A stretch of 64,000 bases of DNA. Origin: Gordionus sp. m RMFG-2023 (lineage: Eukaryota > Nematomorpha > Gordioida > Chordodea > Parachordodidae). Made by a program: the position numbers and the translations under genes. The notes beneath the pieces are model-generated. The model was not told the DNA's origin. It saw only the letters and a program-made list of their open reading frames with translations, and made no database searches. The stretch's first letter is position 1. Each line of letters opens with the position of its first letter. The stretch is from NCBI RefSeq assembly GCF_954871325.1, contig NC_088776.1, positions 43,170,569-43,234,568 of the forward strand, written 5' to 3'. This document shows positions 25,101-40,100 of the stretch, piece by piece.

Positions 25101-28100
25101 GTTAAGTAAAAGTATAGTTTCCTTTTTTCATTCATATTTTTTAAATAGAAGAATGTGGTATAAAAGAAAGATATGGGTGTGAAATACTATATCAGAGGCA
25201 TTCACTTAGACTTAAGAGGATAATGAATCATCATACAATTAAATTTTCAGTTTGTACAGGTCTTTAGAAATTTTGCAATAAATATTATTGTGTGGTTATT
25301 GGACTTTACTTAAATGTCTATATTGACAAATTTTATATCCATATATATTTATTCAGCAATAGCTTTGATAATTAAATTATGTTTATTACAAAATATAAAA
25401 GTGATAAAAAATTTTAAATACAAATTTTTAAATTTGGATATTGTATAGTAAAAAGGAAGACTGAAATAAATATAATATTTTTACTATGATCAGGCTCGGG
25501 ACTGATTCTGAGAAGAATTGCAAATAGGGGTATGACAAGTCTGCTAGTGTTGTTAAACTGCTCCATTTTTATAAATGGCTAACCAAATATTTTAGCCAAC
25601 AAATACTACGCAGGCTTCAAAATTTCGTTAATAGATGCCCAAATCTCCAGGCTTGCTTAATTTTTTAGTCAAAATCTTGGGTTAGCGTTTTTAAAAATCG
25701 AGCCACTTAACAACACTAGTCTGCACTATAAATGGAAAATTGTGATCATTATACTTAAAAATATAATCAGAAGATTTTTTTTTCATTTTATTAAATCGTT
25801 CTGGTATTGATTTAAAAATTATAAATTCTGATTAATTAATTTATACTATTTTAGTAGAGTATAATTATTATTTGATTAGAAAGAATATAATTCATATACA
25901 AAAATTAATCATAAAAGCAATTACGCGAAATATGAGATAATAATTTTTACTTACAAAAATAGATATAAATTTTGAGAAAGTTGGCATTTATTAAATTCTA
26001 TCAGGTAGTATGGCTAAAAAAGGGCAATATCATTTTTATTCCCAAAAACATTTGATAAGCGAGCATTTAATAAAGCTGGTCACTATGGATAAGTAGCATG
26101 GCCAAAGAAATTAACTAAAATTATTCTAAATTAAAAAAAAATCTTGTACACTTAATAAAACTTGTCAATTTGGGCAGGTAGTAAGTGAGTCCAAATAATG
26201 GTATATAATTTTAATTTATGAAAATAGCTAAGGACCTTGTTAATAAATATATTATAGAGTGACCCCAAAGAATGACATGATAATATTTATCAGGGAATAA
26301 GTATAAAAATCTTCAAACAAAAAAAAGTCTCTAAATTCTAATAATAAATTTTAAATCATCAAAAAATAAAATAGGATACTATCATTTTGGAAAAAGGCAC
26401 TATGATATTGCAAAATCTATTTTGAGTATTTCCCTATAGTTAATTATAGTATATAACATATAAACAACATAAAAACTAATAAAGATGAGAGCCGAAACTT
26501 CCAACTCAACCCGGCCACCACTAATTACCTGAATTCTCCCCGGCCAAAGACTTTAGTCAAGAGAAGTATCACTATTCTCAGTGTGAGCCAACAAAATAAC
26601 GCTCAAAATCTGAATTCATTTCTAGCCGAGGCCCGGCTAAAAAAACAAGTTAGAGCCCTAAAGACCGTGGGCATGATAACGTTAGCCTTTGTGATATGCT
26701 GGACCCCGTTTTGCTTAATAATGGTATGGCAATCCGTGTGTTGGTGCTTATCGGAGCAGGCCCTCAATTCGATGCTCTGGCTGGGATACCTGAATTCGTG
26801 CTTTAATCCTTACATCTATGCCGTGTGGAACAACGATTTCAGAATGGCTTATAGCACTATCTTCAAATCTGTTCGCAAGTGTTGTTCAAGAGCAAAATAA
26901 GGCAACTTTTTATAATATTAGGATAAAGTGTAAGATTCTTTAGAGAGGAATAATGCCGATTGAAATTTTATTTAGGAAATATACTTCCATAAGCAAAAGG
27001 ACTTGATGATATATTTATATAAAGGATAATGTTGTTTGAATAGGAATCAAAGGCAGGCATAAGAAAAGTAAAATTTAAAACTCTATATAAATTATTACGA
27101 AAATGTATTATTTAAAAGGGGAATTCGATTATTTATAACTTTTATTTTCATAAACCTTTAGCCATTTTACATATGTCTAAAAATAACAAAAAAATTTAAG
27201 CCCTACACCATCGAATTATACTAAACTCACTTATATGAATCCTAGATCGTAACATAAATGAACCAGAAAGGGTTAGAATTTTAAAAAATGAGATTCTTGG
27301 GCTCTTATATTTCATCGTCGATAAGAAATAAATTATATGAAAATGCTTTAAATGATATTTTAATTATAATTAAAATTCTTTAAAAAAAAATAACTTGACG
27401 CTATTATATAATTATATATATTTTATATGTATGATATTGTTCAATATAAATGTAACTTTTATCATTTCAATAAAAATAAATAAATTTGCCTCAGGTTCAT
27501 TTTAAATAAACTTAAACCTTTTAGGAAATTAATATCTAAAAAAATTTAAAGCCAAAAATAAAATTTACATTATCTAGACTTAATAAAATATACTAAAATA
27601 TAACTTTAACATTCAAATTATAAATAAAATTTGATTTTTCTTTGGTTTAACTTTTTTAATTTTAGATATAAGCTGTGAAAATAATGATATGATAATGATT
27701 TAATTTTATTATTTTCTATCAAATAAGCATATAAGCCATGTCCTGGTTCGACTTATCTTTGATACGCATTTATGTTTGGCCTAAGCAAAACAGTTTTTGA
27801 ACTAGAAACCCAATTTTGGTTTGTTTTAATTGTTTGGTGGCATTATTTTTCGTCTTTTTCTCTTTACTTTTTATATTATTTAGTAATAAATCGAACTAGG
27901 ACAAAACCATATGCCTTCATAAGCGCCAAAATTATAAGCTTGCCCAGCTCTTATTAGAGCCTTGCTAGTCGGCTTCGGGCCGAGTCTAGAATATTTTAAA
28001 AAGAATGTTTTCTCTTTTTTAAAAAATAGAAGAGAATTGTAATTAGAATTGAGACTTGGACAAAGCAATTAGTGATTTTCATTCAGAGTTGTTAAAGTAG

Positions 28101-31100
28101 CTCGCTACTTGTAGCGCGCTACTTAGCGCGCTATCTTTTTTGGTAGCTATAGCTAATAGCCGCTACTTTTTTTAAAATTATTTAATTTTTTAGCGCGCTA
28201 CTTTTTTTAAAAGTAGCTAAGTAGCGCGCTACTTCGCTACTTTTAAAAAATATAATGAATGTAAGTATAAACATGAAAATTTAAATATAATATCATAATT
28301 AATTATAATTTTTATAATTTATTATTTAATTTGGAAATTTAAATATATTTTCAATTTTTAATTTATATTTTCAATCTGTGTTAATAATCTAAAATGCGCC
28401 CATGGATATCCAAATTCTTGAAAGTGATTCAGACATGGAAGATTCAATGGAAGAAAATGTACTTAATAACTCTAATAACGATTTCCCATTTCCTAGATTT
28501 GAAAAATTTTTTTAAATAAATATTAAAACAAAATCTGGATTCAAATTCCTGTGCTTAAAATGTAAAAAAAATATATCATCAAATCAATCGAGTAGCTATA
28601 ACCTGAAGAAACACCTAAAGGTAAATTGTTATTTTTACATTATAATATTATTTATTTTATTAGACTGTTCAAGCCAATTGCTATAAGGAAATAGAGAAAC
28701 ATATAAAAAATTTTGGTATAGGAGAATCTTCTTTCAAAAAGACAAATACTATCCAAACCAAATTAACTGATAAACATGCCAATATTTCACAAAAATAGGC
28801 TGATAAAGTAATTGTTGATTTTATTATTGACACAGTTCAGCCATTGTCCTTGGTTGATAATCCATCATTTACTATGATGATTAAAACTTTATCCCCTGGC
28901 ACAACAGTTTTATGTCGCCAGACACTTGTGGATAAAATAGACGACAACTTCAAAGTGATGAAAGATGCTCTAATAGTAGAGTTATCAGATATATCTTATG
29001 TATGTACCACGGCAGATAGTTGGACACATAACAGAAGGTAAAAACTTATTTATATTTATAAATTGATCTGATTAAATATTTTTAGAGCTTCCTTGCCCTC
29101 AAGTGCTAGTGTAGAGAGATTATTTAGTAAAGCAAAGCTTATACTTTCTGATCGTCGCTCTAGACTTGGGGATGATAATATTGAAATGATATTATTATTA
29201 AAATGCAACAAATTAAAATAAATATTTATTTATATTGCTTATTTTTTTATAATCTAAACTAACTATATTTTTATATTTATAAATGTTTATTTTTATATAT
29301 TATTTATTATACATTTACATTATAAGCAAAAAAAAATAAAAAAAATTTGTTTCATTTGTTTCTAAAAATTTTTTTATAAAAAGTAGCTTAAAAGTAGCTA
29401 AAGCTACTTTTGAAAAAAAGTAGCTAATAGCGCGCTACTTTTTTGACAAATAGCGAAAGCGGTAGCGCGCTACTTTTTTTGGCAAATAGCTATAGCGATA
29501 GCGCGCTACTTTTAAAAATAGCGTTTAACAACTCTGTTTTCATTGTATTTTTCTATAAAATATTTTAGCCTGGATCGGGCATAAAAATAAATTTCAGGGA
29601 GAGCTCTGAAAAATTGAATTTGCAGGGCTCTCGCATTGCGTAAAAATGAATCAATCTGGCATCTAATATGACTCAAATTTCTTTTAAATGATGGTATTAT
29701 GATATATTCAAATTAATTTTTTTACATTTGCCAATAAGGTAAAATAAAAACGTTCATATATTAATACCTCAAAAATTAAGTGATGGCGTTAATATAAATT
29801 ATTTGGCATAATATTTTAAAAAAAAAGCAAAATAAGGTATAATAATATAAAATATTCCTTCGAAAATTCAAACTTCAAATTGAATTAAATCATGATTAAA
29901 ATTTAAAAATCAATTATTGCCATAAATCCTAGATATAATTATAAGCAATTAGCTGTATGTAATCTCTAAATTAAAAAAAATAATGGCGAGACGCTACTTT
30001 ATTTAATAGTTTTTTAATTTTAAAAATGTTCGGAATAGCCTTCTACCGACTTTTCTGATTTATAATTTTATACAAAAACGACTTAAAAGTAAAACTATAA
30101 TATAACAAATAAAATCAAACCTTAAAACATCCGTTCTCATAATGAGTTGGATCAATATACCGGCTACAGCGGAGAGTATGGGAAAATGTTGAACCATTTC
30201 AAGGCCTGGCATGGCTAAAGAAACTACCAAGTTGAAAGCGCTTTTTTGGGATGTTACCCTGGCCAGTATTTGGCACATTAACTAAAATAATGAAATATTC
30301 TAATTAAATCTGCAAATTTCGAATCGATCAATTTAGTATTCGTATAATTTTTCTAATTATTTGTTTCTTCTTTTTAATGTGATTTTCATCAATAATATTT
30401 AAGCCTAAAAAAACACTCACAAGATGCAGAAGAACCCTATAATTTCATCTTCTGATTACATAATCTTACAAATTATATTATATTTCGTTTTTAATTTAGT
30501 TTTAGGTAAATTTTAAATAAAATATCACAATAAAAAAAAATACCGCAAGTGCTAGAAAATACAAAATATTTGATTAGTTACTTTAATTAAAAAAAAATTA
30601 ATTATGAATAATTGTAAATTCTTAAAAAACAATAATTCGAATAATTCAAATTTATTATTCATCAAATTGAATTTAATTGATTATCGAATAGTCTAATTTA
30701 AATAATAATTTTAAAAAATGATTTTATAATATAAAATGAAGGATAAGGATCTAGATAGTGTTACTAAACGGCTTGATTTGAGCCGATTTTTAAAAACGAC
30801 TAAACTCAATATTTTATCCAGAGAAATATTACACAAGCCTGAAGATTCAAAATATAGGTGATATTATTCATTAGCGAAATTTCGAAGTTGAGACAAAGGC
30901 TAAGATTATGAGTTTGCCTTTTAAAAAAATCGGCTCATATCGAGTCGTTAAACAACACTAAATATAGATATGTATAAATGCTAAAAATTTTTACTTGAAA
31001 GAGATTAGTAAGCAGTATTTCGGCGGAGGGTCGTTCTGTGAAAGCGGTAAAAATAGCGGGACAAACTTTAGAGATCATTTCCAGAGCTCGGAGTAGTCCT

Positions 31101-34100
31101 ACAGTTAGGTCAAAACAAGTGGCGCATAGCTTAAGCTGACGGGCATCTATGAACACTTGAACATCGGTGCGAGATGAGGCTTGTTGAATCTTAAATATTG
31201 ATAATATTTTTTTTAAAAAAGTTTTGATTGAGAATGATAGAAGAAAAATATGCCAGGATTGCTATAAAAATTGTTCGAACTTGTTTGATTGATAATCTGG
31301 GCCAAAATTAAAAGTCTTTGGAAATAATATATATTATTTGCCAAAACAAGTTTATTATTTTTGTAATTCTATTTTTTAGAGGAGGCCAATTTTTAATTAG
31401 TTTTATTTTTGGACATTATTTATACATTTAAATATTAGGGCTGTGCCGATATTAAATATCGGATAAACGATATTTAGCGTTTTTAAAAAATATCGGATAG
31501 GGCAGATATTTTTTAAAAACCGATCCGATATTATTATTGTTTTTGATTATTTTATAATTGTATATATAATCATATAGTATTTTTTTATTTTATTAATAAT
31601 TTCATAATAAATTAATGAAAAGAACTAAAATACAATTTATTTGTTGTAATGTTTAAAAAAAATAGTTAATTGATATTATCTGCAACAAGAAAAAGTATTT
31701 TAAAATATCTAGCAAGTCACATTCAGCTAACGTTGTAAACGGCTAGATTTAGCCAATTTTTAAAAAGGTTTAACTCAAGATTTTGGCCAAAAGTAAATTA
31801 CTCAAGCTTATTGATTTTGCCCACAGATGGTATAAAGGTTTGGACTTTTATTAGAGAAATTTTGAGTAGGTAATAATATTTGCAAAAATTTTGATTTATC
31901 CCCTTTTAAAAATCGACTAAATGGAACTGTTTAACACTATACTCACCCCATATACATTGCAAATATTTTAAATGAGATTATTAATTTTTGGAGAATAAAA
32001 ATACACTAGTTTTTTAAAATAGAAAATATTGATATTTTTACGACATTGAAACAATGATAGATGGTAAATAAAATGAATATAAATATCGGATCGGTTTTTA
32101 AGTAATATCCGATCGGATCGGTGAAAAATTTGTGGAGAAGCCCTATTAAATATATATTTATGTATAAATTATACAATTTACAGTTATGAATCAATTGTAT
32201 GTCATTAAGTTTAACCTCCTGAAGCATTCCCACGAACTCTGAAAAAGCCCAATTCAATTGATTTAAAATGCTATTAACGGTAACCAATGCCTTCTCGGAA
32301 TCCTCAGCTAACACCTTAAATAACAATTTTTTAACACACACAACAATTATTGCCAATATAAGTAAATTATTTTTGTATATTTAAATACAAATAAAACAAA
32401 AATATCAACCAAAAACGAAACAAATATTCACTTATATGAATTAATATGATTAACATATAAATTTTTTATTTGACAAAATACAATCACAACCATACAAACA
32501 GAACCATCAGGTTCATATTAAGAAATATAACATTATTGTTTAGATCAGAGAAATAACGTAATGGCAAAGCCTAGAGACAAGCGATTATGAGAAATTATTG
32601 GGTTTTAAACAAATAAAAAAATATAAAAGAAAAATAAGGCCAAAGGTAACATTCGATAATAAGTTTAGTTTAACTATAGAAATAGAAGTGAAATATATAG
32701 GATAAACTCACCTCTCCGACGTGCTTTTGATAAACAAATGAAGGCATAGGCTTTATGTAGTCTATCACATTGTTGTTGTTATGGGTAAAGACGGTAACCA
32801 GGGTATTCCTATTAGAATTAACGGTGTTATTGTCATTCAGGTTGGTCGCTTCTGAGTTTTGGGAGGTAGGAGAAGGGTTATTAGTGTTTAATGCTGTTTC
32901 ATTGGTTCCTGGCTGATTTTGACGAGAGTCGTTTAATAAAAGGTCATGACTTATGGTTTCTATGTCGTTCAGAACATCTACCTCCATACCTACTGGAAGG
33001 TCTTGATCGACTTTGTTTATTTTTGCGAATTGAATATATATAGAATTTACACCTGATCATGTTTCTCAAGGAACCAGAAAATTACAAAAATAATTGCATC
33101 AAAACTCTAAAAGCGAAATAACGGAAACTTTAAGTGGGCCATAAAATCGATGCCATCACAAAAGTAAGGTAGATTAGGGTAGGGGGTGTGTAGCTTAGTG
33201 GTTAGCGGGTAACGATGAATCTAAAAAAGAACCCGAAAAATAACAATGATTCGTTGTGTAGGGATTTAAAGATAGTAGTAGACAAGAATTAAAGATATTT
33301 ATTTAAGTGGTAATAAAATAATAATTGTTTATCACTATATATCAGTATATATATAATATTAATTGCGGTAGAAGTTAATTTATATAATATTACTACATGC
33401 ATCGAATAATTTTAAAAATAGAGAAAAAAAATTTGTTACATTGGGAAAAGGATGAAATAATAATTAATAAGCCTCCAATTCATAAAAAAAGGGTGGGAGG
33501 AGAGGGTCAATATAGCTCTCGATACTAGTCTTTCGTAAGTATAATTTTAATTTTTACACTATATGGGGCTAATTGACCTTATAGTTGTAATTTGTATAAT
33601 TCCATTAATGGATTAACTTTAAATACTACATTATAATAGGCCTTATATTAAGATAAATAAATGTAATACTGCATTATTATTTAACAAAAAGAAATTTAAT
33701 TATCCATTATGTATAGCAGCAAAACAATATACAAAAATAAATTAGTACACACATCAAATAAAATTTTAAAAAATGAAGAAAAAAAATACAATAAAAATTT
33801 ACATGACGTGTCAAAGGGTTGAGAAAATTGTCATAAAATATTACATTCTATTGGAGAGAGGAATGCGATTATTGTAATAAATGTTGATTCAATATAATAG
33901 AATACATTATATTACATGTGGGAATGGGATGGGATAATTGTAATTAATATTGATTCAATATAATAGAATACAATAATATATTATATTATGAAATTAGATC
34001 CATATTTTATATCGAATGATGTTAAAGATAATGATAAAAAAACGTGCAGCATTAATTTCACCTTTATCAAATTATGAATTAAACAAATTATTACTAAACT

Positions 34101-37100
34101 TCGCCTAGAAAACGTTGAATAAAATTAAAAATTATGATATTACATAGATATTAATAACTAATGAGAAAAAAATTAATCCACTAGAAAGCTTCCAGTTGGC
34201 AAAAAGAATGGAAAGGAAGAGAAACAAATTTAGAATTTTCTAATTCATTAAAATCGTTAGTTTAAGATGCCTAAAGACAGATATGAAGAAAATTTAAATA
34301 CAATAATCAATGGATTTATTAAGATAAAAATCTAAAAACAATAATATTTTTAATAAATGACATCGGTATTTAGTTAAGTCGAAAAATTATTAAGAACGAT
34401 GGATCTGATCAAAGAAAAAGAGGTTAAAAAGGTATATATTTTAACGTAAAAAGATAGACCTAGTTCTAAACGATTCAGCGAATGATAATATAAAAGGTAA
34501 GGAGATTAGATATACATAAAATGATAATAACGAATACCATTATATAGATATCAAAGAAGAGAAAATGATAATTATAATAGATATAATCATAAAAATTATT
34601 AAAGATAACAATTTCCCAAAGTAGACAAAGCTAAAATAACTATTACCCACAGAAATATATAACGATATTAGCAGATACGATGCTTATAACAATTATAACC
34701 ACAACATACGCTTATTACGATCAAAAAAATGTTTCAAATGCGGTAACGGTTACCATTTAACAGGATTATAACAAAAAAAAACGAGATGGATAATAAGTAT
34801 TCTAAAGAAAAACTTAAGATCAGTCATCCAAGTATATAGGGTAGAAAAATAAATATGATTCTGTACACAGGAGCCTTAGTATCAATAATTTTTATTAATG
34901 ACAAGTAACAAAATTAACTCTGCTAAGACGATTTATAAGAAATTAAAAACATACGAAGAAAACGAAATCGCTATCATAGGCAGCATACGTAAAAATAAAA
35001 GAAAGTGTAAACTATCTACCAGATTATGGTAAAATCTGATGGACCATCGCTATAGGAATAAATTGGAAAAAGAAATACAAAGAATTATTATGGAGAAGCA
35101 ATACTAGCAGGGACAGTAGACACATACGATATAAATTAGAGGTCTGCAAAAGTAGGCACGGCCCGAACCGGGCCCATTTTTATAAAAAGAAATCGGGTTC
35201 GGACTGAGCCGGGCTTAATATTTTTAAAAAAAATTCGGGCCGGGTCTGGTCAGGCTTTGCAAAATTTTCAATATATCTAAATTTATTAATTTTATGTTGA
35301 ATTTTTAATGTAAAATAAAAATATTTGATTTTATTTATAGAAACTAGACGCCATATAACATATATCATTTATTTTGGGTAATTATAAAAATTAATTTCTA
35401 TATTTAAATAAATTCGGGGCGGCAAAACTTGTTAAAAAAAATTTCGGGCCGGGCCGGGCCTGGCTTGAAAAATTAGGCCGGATGCAGATCAATAATATAA
35501 ATAATGACAAGGCAATTTATACAATATAGAACAAGAGTTAAAAGATTTAACGGACAAATATGCTACAATATTTGACAAAAAGCTAGGGGAATTAAATAAT
35601 ATGGAAATCAGTTTAAGTATAAAAGACAATGTAACCTCAAATTTTTGCGCCCCTAGGAAAATTACTGCCCTAGAAGATAAATTTGATATTGAATTAATAA
35701 AAGACTTAATAGATTCAATAAAATTTTCAGAATGGACCAGTCCTCTAGTGCCAATATTTAAAGTAAACGATAATATTAGGTTATGTATGGCTTATAAAAT
35801 AAAAATAAACCACTGGATGATACCGGATATATATCTCATTCCAGGAATATAAAATAAAATAAATTAGGAAAAGGCGATACCACCAAATGGTAAAAGATCC
35901 GGATTCAAAAAAGTATTTACCCATTAACACCAACAAAGGCTTAATTGCAAATAAAGATATAAATAAAATTAGTACAACCGTGATTTTTTAAATGATTATT
36001 TTTTAAAGAACAGTGACATATAAAAAAATAAAACATAATAGTAAAAAACATAACAAAAATAATTTCAAAAAATTTTCTTTATGATTGTCTTAAGTTTGTA
36101 GAACTCGAAAAAGGGTGCTTTGTTAAATTATATCTCTAATAGCTGACCATATTAATGAAATATCAATTATAGTGTTAAACGGCTCGATTTGAGCCGATTT
36201 TTAAAAACGGCAAACTCAATATATTAGCGAGCTCGAGATTTCATTAATAGATGTCCAAACCTTTGTGCCATATAATAAGGAAAATGTTAAGGCTTGCATA
36301 ATATTCTTCTGCCTATAGCCGGGTTTAAATCGAGCCGTTTAACAACACTAATCAATTATTCAAATAGTATCCTATGTTACCATTTTTGAAACGTATAGAT
36401 CCTATAAAGAGCAATTAAAAGATCTATCAAATCAACACCACCCATTTTTTTATATATAATTTTACACTTCCTCGAGATCTAATTATAAATGTGAGTTTTG
36501 TTTTTCTACCGAGCCTTTCGATGCTCCCTAATGGAAAGGCTCCAAAAAAATACTTAATAAATGCACTGCCCGGTTGTCGCACTACTTTACATATCGTGAT
36601 TTTACGTTATTACATACTGTCTCCTTTTCTTCAGATGTATATCGTCCTTTTTTACGTATATTTTTGTATATTTTTGTTACCAACAAAAATATAATTTGAT
36701 AGACGGTTTGCCTTACCTGTAACATGGCATTGAAATCCCACCGGGGCTAGCACTATTTGTAGTTTTGCACTGCAAAACCAATTATCAAAAAATATTTATA
36801 ATTAATAATTTGTAGAATATGTTCTATTAGTCTCAACATTGAATCCCCACTAGCACCAATGTCAGGTATGTGCTTTATTTCTTCATTGTAAATTTCAAAA
36901 TTATAGACCATTTCATCATTAATGCATAATAAAAACATTTTATACCCTATTTTCGAGGATTAAACTGATTCATTCTATTTTTTCCTTTGGAAAAAATTAT
37001 TTTTTCATACATATCTAACATTTCAACAAGCTCTATTATTGGACCCCACCTCCAAGCCTAATTGTATGTAAGTGGCCAACTTTCCTCACCATGTGAATTC

Positions 37101-40100
37101 ATTGTACTATTATCATTTAAATGGATGTTGGTTTAGATTAGACCCTATTTGTTACGGGACATAATATCTGATAGAATTCTCAATTGTTGATATGAGTAAT
37201 ATCTACTGCGAGGATAAGTAGGTTCATGAATAATCTCCTTCTATTGAGGTACATATAAGGACCTTTTATCAGATGGCTGCCACTTTAGTTTTCTAATATT
37301 TTCATGTCCCTCCTGATCTACATCTAAAGAATCATCACTGTAATCTGATATATCTTGATTATCCAAACGCATCTAAAACCTCAATATCACTACTGGCAGA
37401 ATATTAGCCGTATTCACAATTTATTCTCGATCTGAGTAAAAAATAAATAAAATGCATGAATATTAAATTAAATTTGAATGCTATTTTTATTACAATAATA
37501 AATATTTTTAGAAGATATTAAAAAGTATTTTTAAAGCGTTTGCAAGCAAAATTCGCTAAAAAAAATTATTTTATCGCCCAAATAAAATGAACTAAGGTTC
37601 AAGAAACCATTTATAACTTATTCATATTAAACATATATTTAATTAGAAAAATTTTAGTACATAGCTTTATATGCGCAAACTGTGTTGTACACAGAATAAG
37701 CTATAAAAAATATAAATATTGTAAATAACTCTCAAATGAAATACGGATATTCGAAAGACAATGTTATTAAAAGATGGTAAAGAAATTTAGTTATTTATAA
37801 AATAAGCGAACAGATGATTTTGATTAGTATATGTAATTGAAACATATTGTTACTATAAATAAACACTAGTCGTTGATGATTTAAAAGCAATAATAGATTT
37901 TAAATACGAATTTTCTGAAAAATTTAGATACCGAATTGACTATAAAGGATTAAATGAAATAAATAATCAACGATTGATTATAAAATTAATAATGTAATAT
38001 TTATTTCCAAAATAATTATACAATTTTAGCTTATTAAATCTATTATTTAGTTTATATTTATTACCGATTAAGAATGAATAATAAAAAAGAAACTAAACAT
38101 ACATCTAACCAATCTAGCCTGGGGTTTTGGAGGTTTGGTGTATCTGAACCCGTATCCATTTCCTTTCCAAAATCGAACGAGTATCCAATTAGTTTGAGCC
38201 CAGGGTCTGTTTTCGTAAGGCTTTAGCAAGGCCTTGACTATTTCAATTCTTTCCTCCCGATCAAGATTAACTTCCATGCATTTAAGGGCGCCAGGGGAAC
38301 ATGCGCAGTCGGCTAGGGCTACAGTCCGAGAGGGTAATGGTGTAAATAAACGCGATTTTAAATTTAAAAAAAAATGATAATAATTAGGTGATTTAATCTA
38401 GCTGAAAGGTCAATTAAGTGTTTGGTAAAATGAATTCAACAATATTAAAAGGAGTAAATGAATATCCGATTTTAAAAATGAATATATAAATTTTTTTTAA
38501 AAAATGAGTGTTTTTAAACAAACCAGGGAAGTGAAACGAACCGTTATAAGGGATACGGTTAGCTTCATTATTGGTATAAAGGTTTAACTAGAGACGCTGA
38601 CGCAATATAACTTTGTTATACACACTTTTGAAGAGAGAAAACTTTTCTTGCATTCTATGGTCAATTGTAGTGCAGAGTAAATTTAATTTTCATCTTCGCT
38701 TCTTATTTTGATGGCTTTTAAATGGTTTATCATTATTATAAAATATGTACTAACAACATTTCATTTTTTTTTGAAAATGAAGTTTTCATATTTTTATATA
38801 ATTTATTTATCATTTAAATTTTTTTAGGCTTCTTTGGATGTTTTGAAAGATCTAAATAAGCCCTTTTTTATTTTCGAGATAATAATTATTTCATTTGTGA
38901 TATTCTAACAATAATTAGATAATAAAAATAAGAAGGATTTATTAATCAAATTAAAATGATTAATTTATCAAATTATATAGTGCAAAACGGATTTATTTAT
39001 CAGCCGCCTAATATAATCAATCATTTATAAAAGTAATATTAACATATTTGATACATAGGGTTAGCCGTTGTTTCCGAGCAGAAACTCTTCAGAGAACAAA
39101 ATATGTAAACAACATTTTTTATATTTTGTTCTCATTAAAAAAATGTCAATACCCCTATTTTTTACGTACTTTCGAACATATTCTGATTTAAAACGAGCAA
39201 TTATTTAAAAAAATAATTTTACATTAAACTAATCATTTATTCATTAAAAGTTAGCGAAATATCCATAAAATTTAGAAAAAAATTTAGTGTTGTAAATCTT
39301 TATATAAAAGAAAACTTATATATTATTTTTTACGAGGATTATTTTGCCTTATAAGTTATAAAAAGTATGGGAATTATATTCTAAAAAAAAATTATGTTAA
39401 ACCAGATTCGCAAAATTATATAATAAAATTTAATAAGCAAATAAAAATTATACATCATAATAATAAGATATTTAAAATATTTATAGGTAAACCTTGTGTA
39501 AGGCGATCTCTAAGCTCAGAATTGACTATTTTAGTGGAATCACGAGCGAAAAATAAGGAAACAAGTCGCACGTACGTTTTTAGCAAGGACGCAAGATCTT
39601 ATTGTTGGTCATCAAATAAAAACAAACGATTTATACGGATATATAGCACTTTAAATCTAGTTATTATCACTTCCCATTCTAACTTATAATAATAAAGTAG
39701 GTTTAATTTTTTTTAAAGAGGGTTGCTTGGCTGGGTTCAAACTCTGCTTCGATCAATTTTACAATAGGGCTATTTTTCTTAAAAACAAGATAATTTTAGT
39801 TTCTTTTTAAAATGTAGAGGGTATGGAGGAAATCCCAAAAGGAAATGATTTTGACCCTAGCTATATTTGTATAAAAGTGGACCACTCTTGCTTTTTATTA
39901 GCGCAGATTATCCATGTTGATTAAAATTAGAATGGCTAAAGTGGTTAGTCAATAATATGCAATAAAACGGAGAAAAGTAATCCTCCAAGCTCAATTTTTC
40001 AGTAGAAACCATAATTATAAATATTAGTTCAAAAAAAATATATAGATAAGGTAATGGGGCAGTAAAAAAATTATATATTGGTGAAGGGTGGATCTATTGG

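Noticed and set aside
33183-33235. tRNA gene
   Set aside because: Only an A-box-like stretch is present; there is no B box, anticodon stem or acceptor stem.
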